DNA of 64,000 nt, taken from NCBI RefSeq assembly GCF_029543105.1, contig NZ_JARQXB010000013.1, positions 1-64,000 of the forward strand. The letters are read 5' to 3'. Shown here piece by piece: positions 9,305 through 16,408 of the stretch. The position numbers and the translations under genes are program-made. Source of the DNA: Stenotrophomonas sp. HITSZ_GD (GTDB taxonomy: Bacteria; Pseudomonadota; Gammaproteobacteria; Xanthomonadales; Xanthomonadaceae). Below the pieces are notes generated by a model. It made no database searches. It worked only from the letters and a program-made list of their open reading frames with translations, and was not told where the DNA came from. Positions within the stretch are counted from its first letter, which is position 1; the number at the start of each line of letters is the position of its first letter.

Positions 9305-10125
9305 ACGGTGGCGCGCGCCTGCACGAAGGAATAGAAGAACACCGCGTCCGGGTCGTTCTGCACTTCGTTCATCTCGCGCCGCATGCCGGCGACGATGTCC
9401 TCGCTTACCGAGCCGGCCTGCAGCAGCTGATCGGCCGCCGAGAGCAGCACTTCCTCCCAGAACGCGATCATCGTCTTGCGGCGTGCCGGTTCGCGGTTGT
9501 CCAGGTGCAGCGTCTTGATCTCGGTATGCACGTCGCGGAAGCCGCCGGCCAGCAACAGGTTGCCGAGCTTGGCGCCGACGAACGGGTCGCCGCCGTGGTC
9601 GTACTGGAAATCGTTGAACGCCATCCAGTAGCGCCACACGTTGGGCGAATACGGATGCAGCAGGAACGAGGCGTTCATCACTTCGGTCACGTAGACCGGC
9701 GAGCCCGGTGCGAGGACGCGGCGAACCTCGCTGAGCACGCGCGCGGGTGAAGGCACGTGTTCCAGCACCCAGCACAGGAACGCGGCATCGAACTGGCGGG
9801 GCTCGAACGGCAGGTTGCCGGCGTCGGCCTGGCGCAGGTCGTAGCGCTCGCGGCACCAGGGCAGGCGCTCGAGATTGGCGCGCGCGGTGGCCAGTTGCGG
9901 TTCGCTCAGGTCCACGCCGGTGACGTGCAGCTCGGGGAAGCGGCGCAGCAGGATTTCGGTCTGCGCGCCGACGCCGCTGCCGACTTCCAGCAGGCGCCGT
10001 GCGCCGGTGTAGTCGATCTGGTTGAACAACGTGGCTTCCAGCAGCCGCGCCTGTTTCACCAGGCGGGCCTGTTCGGTATCCGAGAAGCCGTGCAGGTAGG
10101 TGGGCGAGGCGATGGGCGAGCTCAT
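9298..10125 (-). CDS. Class I SAM-dependent methyltransferase
   Basis: Protein of 275 residues with a Rossmann methyltransferase fold. Motif I is LLEVGSGVGAQTEILL near residue 40, an acidic residue follows strand 2 (VTGVDLSEPQ), and a post-I motif FLCWVLEHVPSP is visible. It resembles UbiE/UbiG-type small-molecule methyltransferases, but I cannot name the substrate. Start is the ATG at 10125, just downstream of dusB (20-nt gap), so the two are probably co-transcribed. The 3' end overlaps the convergent DUF457 gene. Confidence 0.85.
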   Translation of the reverse strand: MSSPIASPTYLHGFSDTEQARLVKQARLLEATLFNQIDYTGARRLLEVGSGVGAQTEILLRRFPELHVTGVDLSEPQLATARANLERLPWCRERYDLRQADAGNLPFEPRQFDAAFLCWVLEHVPSPARVLSEVRRVLAPGSPVYVTEVMNASFLLHPYSPNVWRYWMAFNDFQYDHGGDPFVGAKLGNLLLAGGFRDVHTEIKTLHLDNREPARRKTMIAFWEEVLLSAADQLLQAGSVSEDIVAGMRREMNEVQNDPDAVFFYSFVQARATVY

Positions 10126-10145
10126 GGGGCGCTCCGGGGGAAAGA

Positions 10146-11144
10146 TCAGGCGGCGGACTGCAGCGGCGGGGAGACCCCGGCGATCAGCGCGTCGAAGTAA
10201 TCGCGCGTCAGCGCCAGCTGCGCGTCCGGGGTTTCGGCGCGGTTGACCACCGCGCGGAACTGGCCGCTTTCCGGGTGGTCCTTCGCATACCAGCCCAGGT
10301 GCTTGCGCGCGATGCGCACGCCTTGCGGCTCGCCGTAGAACGCGTGCAGGTCGACCAGATGGCCGAGCAGCGTGTCGCGCACGAAGGCCAGCGTCGGCGG
10401 CGGCAGCCGTTCGCCGGTGGCCAGGTAATGCGCCACCTCGCGGAAGATCCACGGGCGGCCTTGGGCCGCGCGGCCGATCATGACCGCGTCCGCGCCGGTT
10501 TCATCGAGTACCCGGCGCGCCTTTTCCGGCGAATCGACATCGCCGTTGGCGATGACCGGAATACGCAGCGCCGACTTGATCGCCGCAATGGTCTGGTATT
10601 CGGCCTGGCCGGTGTAGTGCTGGTCGCGGGTGCGGCCGTGCACGGTGAGCGCGGCGATGCCGCTATCTTCGGCGATGCGCGCGATGACCGGGCCATTGCG
10701 ATGGTCGCCATCCCAGCCGGTGCGGATCTTCAGCGTCACCGGCACGTCCACCGCGCCGACGACTGCTTGCAGGATGCGCGCCACCAGGGCTTCGTCGCGC
10801 ATCAACGCCGAGCCGGCCCACGCGTTGCACACCTTCTTGGCCGGGCAACCCATGTTGATGTCGATGATCTGCGCGCCGTGGTCGACGTTGTAGCGCGCCG
10901 CCTCGGCCAGCTGCTGCGGCTCGGTGCCGGCGATCTGCACGCTGATGGGGTCCGGCTCGCCGGCGTGATCCATGCGGTGCAGAGATTTGCGGGTGTTCCA
11001 GAAGCGCGGGTCGCTGATCGTCATCTCCGACACCGCCAAGCCCGCCCCGAGCCGCTTGCACAGCTGCCGGAACGGCTTGTCGGTGACGCCGGCCATGGGG
11101 GCCAGGATCACGCGGGGTTCGATCAGGTGGGGGCCGATGCGCAT
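10146..11144 (-). CDS. dusB: tRNA-dihydrouridine synthase B
   Basis: Flavoprotein of 332 residues that reduces uridines in the tRNA D-loop. The N-terminal TIM-barrel motif APMAGVTDKPFR, the catalytic-cysteine segment INMGCPAKKV near residue 100, the lysine and HGRTRDQ motifs, and IGRAAQGRPWIF are all typical of DusB. Start is ATG at 11144 (MRIGPHLIE); the frame is open further upstream but runs through the hairpin cluster. In enterics dusB pairs with fis; here it pairs with a methyltransferase instead. Confidence 0.95.
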   Translation of the reverse strand: MRIGPHLIEPRVILAPMAGVTDKPFRQLCKRLGAGLAVSEMTISDPRFWNTRKSLHRMDHAGEPDPISVQIAGTEPQQLAEAARYNVDHGAQIIDINMGCPAKKVCNAWAGSALMRDEALVARILQAVVGAVDVPVTLKIRTGWDGDHRNGPVIARIAEDSGIAALTVHGRTRDQHYTGQAEYQTIAAIKSALRIPVIANGDVDSPEKARRVLDETGADAVMIGRAAQGRPWIFREVAHYLATGERLPPPTLAFVRDTLLGHLVDLHAFYGEPQGVRIARKHLGWYAKDHPESGQFRAVVNRAETPDAQLALTRDYFDALIAGVSPPLQSAA

Positions 11145-11250
11145 GGGGTCATTGTACCGCCGAGGTGAGCGGCGGTCGGCCATGAAGCCAGCGTGACAAG
11201 GAGCGCCCCAAAGCTCCGCACCAGACCGCATCAAACGAGCTGGAGCAGAG

Positions 11251-11392
11251 CCCCCCTTTGTTAAGGGGGGCGCGCCGAAGGCGCGGGGGATAGGCGAGGG
11301 AGGAAGCGGGGCCCAAGGTTTTGCGAAGCACAACCTTGGGGGCCATGCCTGCATCGCAGGCATGGCCGCACCCCTTACGCCGAAGGCGTAAG
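11251..11392. repeat. Cluster of five hairpins between the ribokinase gene and dusB
   Basis: Five consecutive dyads: 11251-11270 (8 bp, CCCCCCTT/AAGGGGGG), 11271-11285 (CGCGCC/GGCGCG), 11312-11340 (9 bp, CCCAAGGTT/AACCTTGGG), 11341-11367 (12 bp, GGCCATGCCTGC/GCAGGCATGGCC) and 11374-11392 (8 bp, CTTACGCC/GGCGTAAG). The last overlaps the ribokinase stop codon. Such C-rich arrays are common REP-like intergenic units in Xanthomonadaceae. Read on the minus strand they could end or attenuate ribokinase transcription ahead of dusB. Confidence 0.75.
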
Positions 11393-12322
11393 CCGCGGCA
11401 TGGACACCGCAGCGCCTTCGGCCTCGGTCGAGCGGCCGGCGAAGCGCGTGGCGAAGCGCACGTGCTGCGCGAACGGCTCGGCCGGCAACTGCGCCAGCGA
11501 GGCCGCCAGTGCGCCGTTGAACGCATCGCCCGCGCCGGTGGTGTCGATCGTCTGCGCCGCCTCGGCGGCCACGCGGTAATACGGCTGGCTGTCGCCGCGC
11601 AGCTGCTCGTCGGCGTGCGACACGAAGCAGCCCACCGAACCCAGCGTCACCACTACCGTGCCGGCCGACAGCTTGCGGCACAGCGCGTGGAGGCTACCAC
11701 CATCCAGCGCGGCCACGTCATCGGCATTCACCCGCTCGCCGACATGGCGGCTGAGCAATGCGGCGAACTCGGTCTCGTTGGGGGTCAGCACGTCGGCCAG
11801 CTTCAGCAGGCCAATCGAGCTGGGTGCGTTGGCCGGCGCGGCGTTCAGCACCGTGGTCACGCCCGCATCGCGGGCCAGTGCCAGCGCCGCCTCGATGGTC
11901 TCCACGGGCGACTCCAACTGCGCCAGCAGCACGCGCGCGCCCGCCACCAGCGGCTGCTGCGCGGCGATGAAGCCTTCGCTCAGCACCGCATTGGCGCCCG
12001 GGCCGATCACGATGGTGTTGCGGCCATGTGCATCGACATAGATGCCACCGGTGCCGGTCGGCTCGCTGCTCGCTTCGGCGATCAGCGTGATGCCGTCCTG
12101 CGCGGCCAGGCCGCGCGCCATCGCGCCGCCGGCGTCGTCACCGAGCGCGCACACGAAATGCGTGCGCGCGCCGGCACGGGCGCTGGCCACCGCCTGGTTG
12201 AAGCCCTTGCCACCCGGGCCGGTGCTGTAGCGACCGGCGATCGTCGCGCCCGGGGCCGGCAGCGATTCGCACCGCCACACATGATCGACATTGAACGAAC
12301 CGACGACGACGACCGAACTCAT
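11375..12322 (-). CDS. PfkB-family ribokinase-type sugar/nucleoside kinase
   Basis: Protein of 315 residues with both PfkB signatures: the N-terminal GPGGKGFNQAVA motif near residue 35 and the C-terminal DTTGAGDAFNG motif carrying the catalytic base aspartate near residue 255. By closeness it resembles ribokinase RbsK. The upstream neighbour is a NupC nucleoside transporter rather than a ribose ABC system, so nucleoside kinase activity (for example on adenosine or inosine) or ribose salvage after nucleoside cleavage are both plausible. The gene ends inside a hairpin cluster. Confidence 0.85.
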   Translation of the reverse strand: MSSVVVVGSFNVDHVWRCESLPAPGATIAGRYSTGPGGKGFNQAVASARAGARTHFVCALGDDAGGAMARGLAAQDGITLIAEASSEPTGTGGIYVDAHGRNTIVIGPGANAVLSEGFIAAQQPLVAGARVLLAQLESPVETIEAALALARDAGVTTVLNAAPANAPSSIGLLKLADVLTPNETEFAALLSRHVGERVNADDVAALDGGSLHALCRKLSAGTVVVTLGSVGCFVSHADEQLRGDSQPYYRVAAEAAQTIDTTGAGDAFNGALAASLAQLPAEPFAQHVRFATRFAGRSTEAEGAAVSMPRLTPSA

Positions 12323-12383
12323 AAGGCTTCTCTTTCTATTGCTTTCGGGGGTAATGCCATTACAACGCAGGACGCGGACGCGA

Positions 12384-13682
12384 TCAGCCGAAGTGCGAGA
12401 GCACGCCGGCGATGGTCGCGGTCATGAAGGTGGCGATCGAGCCGCCCAGCACCGCGCGCAGGCCGAACTTGGCCAGGTCGTGGCGGCGCTCCGGCGCCAG
12501 GCCGCCAATGCCGCCGAGCTGGATGGCGATCGAGCTGAAGTTGGCGAAGCCGCACAACGCGTAGGTGGCGATCAGGCCGCCTTCCTGGCTCAGGGACACG
12601 CCGGGCACCTGGCCATTCACGATACGCGACAACTCGGTGTAGGCGACGAATTCGTTGATCACCACCTTCTGGCCGATCAGCGAGCCCACGGTGGTGGCAT
12701 CCGCCCACGGCGTGCCGATCACCCACGCCACCGGCGCGAGCACGAAGCCGAAGATGGTCGACAGGTTGGTCGGGCGGCCGATGGCCGCGGCCAGGCCGGT
12801 GACGTCGCCGAGCCAGGTCAGCGGCGCGTTGATCAGCGCGATCAGCGCGATGAAGGCCAGCAGCATCGCGCCGATGTTCAGCGCCAGGCGCAGGCCGTCG
12901 CCCGCACCGGCGGCGGCCGCGTCGATGACGTTGGAGGTGTTCTTCTCCACTTCCATCTTCACCGTGCCGCGCGTCAGCGGCGTGCCGGTCTCCGGCACCA
13001 GCAGCTTGGCCACCACCAGCGTCGCCGGCGCGGCCATGATGCTCGCCGCCAGCAGGTGCTTGGCGTAGAACGCCTGCTGCACCGGATCGCCGCCGCCGAG
13101 CATGCCCACGTACGCCGCCAGCACGCCGCCGGCGATATGCGCCATGCCGCCGATCATCATCGTCAGCAGCTCGGACTGGGTCATCTTGGAAATGTACGGG
13201 CGCACCGTCAGCGGGGCTTCGGTCTGGCCGATGAAGACGCTGGCGCAGACGCTGGTGGTCTCCGCGCCGGACACGCGCATCACCTTGGTGATCGCCCAGG
13301 CCATACCCTTGACCACCGCCTGCATCACGCCCAGGTGGTAGAGCACACCCATCAGCGCCGAGAAGAAGATGATGGTCGGCAGCACCTGGAAGGCGAAGAT
13401 GAAGCCGTAGCTCTTGACGTCCATCAGGCTGCCGAAGATGAAGTTGGAGCCTTCGTTGACGAAGCTCAGCACCTTCACGAATGCCTGGCCGAGCCAGTCG
13501 AACACGTCGCGCCCGCCCGGCACCAGCAGCACCAGGGCGGCGAAGCCGATTTGCAGCGCCACGCCGGTCAGCAACAGGCGCCAGTCCACCGCACGCTTGT
13601 TGTTGGAGAACAGCCAGGTGATGCCGATGAGCACCGCCAACCCGAACAGGCCGAAGCCGATCCTTCCCAAACCTTCGAGCAT
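12384..13682 (-). CDS. NupC/CNT-family concentrative nucleoside transporter
   Basis: Inner-membrane Na+- or H+-coupled nucleoside importer of 432 residues with about ten hydrophobic segments. CNT signatures GQTEAPL (nucleoside/cation-binding Q-T-E, near residue 150) and NEFVAYTEL (near residue 340) are present, as is the C-terminal CGFANFSSIAIQLGG. The ATG at 13682 starts a canonical first helix. The kinase gene follows 61 nt downstream on the same strand, forming an uptake-plus-phosphorylation unit. Confidence 0.92.
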   Translation of the reverse strand: MLEGLGRIGFGLFGLAVLIGITWLFSNNKRAVDWRLLLTGVALQIGFAALVLLVPGGRDVFDWLGQAFVKVLSFVNEGSNFIFGSLMDVKSYGFIFAFQVLPTIIFFSALMGVLYHLGVMQAVVKGMAWAITKVMRVSGAETTSVCASVFIGQTEAPLTVRPYISKMTQSELLTMMIGGMAHIAGGVLAAYVGMLGGGDPVQQAFYAKHLLAASIMAAPATLVVAKLLVPETGTPLTRGTVKMEVEKNTSNVIDAAAAGAGDGLRLALNIGAMLLAFIALIALINAPLTWLGDVTGLAAAIGRPTNLSTIFGFVLAPVAWVIGTPWADATTVGSLIGQKVVINEFVAYTELSRIVNGQVPGVSLSQEGGLIATYALCGFANFSSIAIQLGGIGGLAPERRHDLAKFGLRAVLGGSIATFMTATIAGVLSHFG

Positions 13683-13867
13683 GCGCGTCCCCCGGACCCC
13701 GGCAAAAGGAGAAAGCCTAGAGCAGGGGAACAGGGCGGGCAAGGACGACAGGTTCAGCTGGAGGCTTTCCCTTTGCGCTCAAGGCATTGGCCCGCCGCGC
13801 ATGCAGGGGCGGGTACACTGCCGCCCCGGCCGCGGCGGACGTCGCGGTGGCCCACAGGAGCAATGCC

Positions 13868-14839
13868 ATGCAATACCGCCGTCTTGGATCCACCGGCCTG
13901 CAGCTGTCGGCGCTCTCCTTCGGCGCCTGGGTCACCTTCGGCGGGCAGGTCGGCCGGGACGAAGCGCGCAACCTCATCGCCGCCGCGTGGGACCACGGCA
14001 TCAACTTCTTCGACAACGCCGAGGTCTACGCGCAGGGCCGCGCCGAGCAGGTGATGGGCGACGTCATCGCCGACCTACGCCTGCCGCGCGATGGCTACTG
14101 CGTGTCGAGCAAGGTGTTCTTCGGCAGCGCCGCCGAACCGCGCCCGACCCAGCGCGGGCTTTCGCGCAAGCATGTGGTCGATGCGTGCGAGGGCGCGCTG
14201 CGACGGTTGCGCGTGGATTACCTGGACCTCTATTACTGCCATCGCCCAGACCCGGATACGCCGATCGAAGAGACGGTGCGCGCGATGGACCTGCTCGTGC
14301 GCCAGGGCAAGGTGTTGTACTGGGGCACTTCGGAGTGGTCGGCCGCGCAGCTGGAGCAGGCGCATGCGATCGCCCGCGCCAGCGGCGCCTTCGCCCCGTC
14401 GATGGAGCAGCCGCAGTACAACCTGCTGCACCGCGAGCGCGTGGAGCGCGAATATGCCGCGCTGTGCGCCGGCGGCATGGGCACCACGATCTGGTCGCCG
14501 CTGGCCTCGGGCCTGCTGACGGGCAAGTACAACCAAGGCATCGACGCCGGCGCCCGGTTGGGCCAACCCGGCCGCGAGTGGCTGCGGGACATGGTGATCG
14601 GCGAGCCCGCCGAGCAGCGGGTCGAGCGTGCGCGCCGCTTCAGCGCGGTTGCCGCCGAACTGGGTGAAAGCCCGGCACGCCTGGCCATCGCCTGGTGCCT
14701 GCGCAACCCGCACGTCTCCAGCGTGATCCTCGGCGCCAGCCGGGTATCCCAGTTGCTGGAGAACCTCGGCGCGCTCGATCTGGTGGATCGCTACGACGAA
14801 GCGACCTGGCGCCGCCTGGAGGCCGCCACCGCCCGCTAG
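13868..14839 (+). CDS. Aldo/keto reductase (KCNAB/YghZ type)
   Basis: NADPH-dependent oxidoreductase of 323 residues with the complete AKR tetrad: D49 and Y54 in NFFDNAEVY, K82 in SSKVFF and H125 in LYYCHRPD. The family closest in appearance is the Kv-beta/L-glyceraldehyde-3-phosphate reductase group. The ATG at 13868 is preceded by AGGAG at about 13857 and was chosen over an in-frame upstream start that lacks such a site. Substrate unknown; detoxification of reactive aldehydes is the usual role. Confidence 0.9.
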   Translation: MQYRRLGSTGLQLSALSFGAWVTFGGQVGRDEARNLIAAAWDHGINFFDNAEVYAQGRAEQVMGDVIADLRLPRDGYCVSSKVFFGSAAEPRPTQRGLSRKHVVDACEGALRRLRVDYLDLYYCHRPDPDTPIEETVRAMDLLVRQGKVLYWGTSEWSAAQLEQAHAIARASGAFAPSMEQPQYNLLHRERVEREYAALCAGGMGTTIWSPLASGLLTGKYNQGIDAGARLGQPGREWLRDMVIGEPAEQRVERARRFSAVAAELGESPARLAIAWCLRNPHVSSVILGASRVSQLLENLGALDLVDRYDEATWRRLEAATAR

Positions 14840-14961
14840 CCGGCGGTTTCCCGCGCAGTCGAGGCGACCCGGCGCCAGCGCCGGGCGATGCCGCGTGCCT
14901 ACCGCTCGGCCGCGTTCGATCAGGCAAATAAATGGCAAAAGACGAGAATAGCTATTGATGT

Positions 14962-14980
14962 TGAGATGAGAATCATTATC
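14962..14980. promoter_or_regulatory. Fur box upstream of hemP
   Basis: The 19-mer matches the classic Fur consensus GATAATGATAATCATTATC at 14 of 19 positions, including an unbroken AATCATTATC half. It lies about 30 nt before the hemP start codon, in the promoter region, so iron-replete repression is expected. Confidence 0.85.
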
Positions 14981-15009
14981 ATCAAGTCGTCATCGCAAGG
15001 AGACGACCC

Positions 15010-15207
15010 ATGAACGCCACCCCGATCCTGCTGCACACCGACACCCTGCACCTGCGCGAGCGCCCGGCGCCGCGCATCGTGCCCGCCGAGGACGTGCTCA
15101 GCAGCGAGGCCCTGCTGAAGGGCCGCCGCGAAGTGCTGATCCAGCATGGCGATCGCGTTTATCGCCTGCGCCATACCAGCAACGACAAGCTGATCCTCAC
15201 CAAGTAA
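15010..15207 (+). CDS. hemP: Hemin uptake protein HemP
   Basis: Small protein of 65 residues with the HemP signature: an S-x2-LL-x-G-x2-E segment followed by VYRLRHTSNDKLILTK at the C-terminus. HemP/HmuP proteins are small iron-regulated factors linked to haem receptors; in rhizobia the homologue helps activate haem-uptake transcription. Start is fixed by AAGGAG at 14996-15001 with 8-nt spacing. The Fur box upstream explains its regulation. No TonB-dependent haem receptor follows in this window, which is unusual for the locus type. Confidence 0.92.
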   Translation: MNATPILLHTDTLHLRERPAPRIVPAEDVLSSEALLKGRREVLIQHGDRVYRLRHTSNDKLILTK

Positions 15208-15313
15208 TCCTCCGCGTTCGTCCGCGAAGGCCCGCTCTCTCCCCTCGGCCGGCGGTTGCCTGCGTGCACCCCGGCCGGGGTCTTCGCCGGACGGCCCTGT
15301 CCAGGAAGCGCCG

Positions 15314-15919
15314 ATGTTGCACGTTTCGTTCCCTTCGGGGCCGGATGTCACCGGGTTGCCTGACGTGGTGCCCGAGTTTCCCGCCCTCTCCGACGCCCTG
15401 CGCTGGCGCGGCCCGGGTGACCTGCCCGCGCCCGGCATGCCCCACCCAGGGCAACTGGCCGCGCTGGGCATCGTCCTGTGCCTGTACCGGCCCGCGCTGG
15501 GTTCGGAATTGGAAGGCTGGCGGCGCGCCCGCGCCATCGCCGCCTGCCAGCAACTGGACAGCGACGGCCTGCGCGAGCGGCTGGAATTCTTCGATGGACA
15601 CGGCCAGTGCTGCTGGCAACTGTGCCTGCTGCCGGACAGCGATTTCCTGGCTTGGGACCGCCTGCTGGCCGGCGTGCCGGCGTTGGCGGAAGCCGGCGGC
15701 GGTGTCGCCGAGCGGCTCTGGCGGCGGCTGGCCAATCGCTTCCGCGGAGGTGATGGCTGGCATGGCACCGTGCTGCGCCTGCGAGCGGCCGGGCCGCTGG
15801 GCATGACGCTGGCGGCGCAGGCGGCCACGCCTTCGGCGCTCGGGCGGCAGGTCGCGCGGCGCTGGCCCCCTGGCGAGACGCTGGCGGTGGCTTCATTGGC
15901 GCAGCCGCCTGGCACCTGA
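15314..15919 (+). CDS. Conserved hypothetical protein downstream of hemP
   Basis: Protein of 201 residues, not recognised. It has no signal peptide and no membrane segment, is moderately Trp/Leu/Arg-rich, and has two cysteines in CCWQLCLLPD near residue 100. AGGA at 15303 precedes the ATG. Because it lies 106 nt behind Fur-controlled hemP on the same strand and no terminator hairpin is evident between them, it may be iron-regulated and connected with haem handling; that is inference only. Codon use and GC content match neighbours, so it is probably a real gene. Confidence 0.6.
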   Translation: MLHVSFPSGPDVTGLPDVVPEFPALSDALRWRGPGDLPAPGMPHPGQLAALGIVLCLYRPALGSELEGWRRARAIAACQQLDSDGLRERLEFFDGHGQCCWQLCLLPDSDFLAWDRLLAGVPALAEAGGGVAERLWRRLANRFRGGDGWHGTVLRLRAAGPLGMTLAAQAATPSALGRQVARRWPPGETLAVASLAQPPGT

Positions 15920-16038
15920 GCAACCGCGTCGCGCCGGTCGCGCGGCGTGCGCGGGCGCCGATGCATTCACGTCCGGTCTCTGGAGCCCGCCGCGGCGATG
16001 CCGCATGCTGCGCACTTCCCCCCATCGTGCAATGCGCC

Positions 16039-16383
16039 ATGCCCTGGACCGCCTACGTCTACCCCGTGCTGTTGCTGCTCGCCAGCAATGTCTTCATGAC
16101 CTTCGCCTGGTACGGCCACCTCAAGTACAAGAGCGCGCCGCTGCTGCTGGTGATCTTCGCCAGCTGGGGCATCGCGTTCTTCGAATACTGCCTGCAGGTG
16201 CCGGGCAATCGCCTGGGCAGCGCGGTGTACTCGGCCCCGCAGTTGAAGGGCATCCAGGAAGTGATCACCCTGCTGGTGTTCGCGGGTTTCTCGGCGACCT
16301 ACCTCGGGCAGTCGCTGAAGTGGAACCACTGGGTCGCGTTCGTGCTGATCGCGGTGGCGGCGTTCTTCATGTTCAAGGAATAA
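16039..16383 (+). CDS. DUF486/DMT-family small membrane protein
   Basis: Protein of 114 residues with four hydrophobic helices, the size and start (MPWTAYVYPVLLLLASNVFM) of the DUF486 family. That family is distantly related to the drug/metabolite transporter superfamily. Conserved features include the FEYCLQVPGNR segment. Function unknown; a small transporter subunit is the usual guess. The ATG at 16039 removes a non-hydrophobic N-terminal extension present in the longer frame. Confidence 0.85.
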   Translation: MPWTAYVYPVLLLLASNVFMTFAWYGHLKYKSAPLLLVIFASWGIAFFEYCLQVPGNRLGSAVYSAPQLKGIQEVITLLVFAGFSATYLGQSLKWNHWVAFVLIAVAAFFMFKE

Positions 16384-16403
16384 GGGCGGCGCACGCGCCG
16401 CCC
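16384..16403. terminator. Hairpin between DUF486 gene and ABC permease gene
   Basis: GGGCGGCG/CGCCGCCC stem with a CACG loop, placed between two convergent stop codons 26 nt apart. It can serve both strands; there is no U-run. Confidence 0.65.
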
Positions 16404-16408
16404 CGCCT

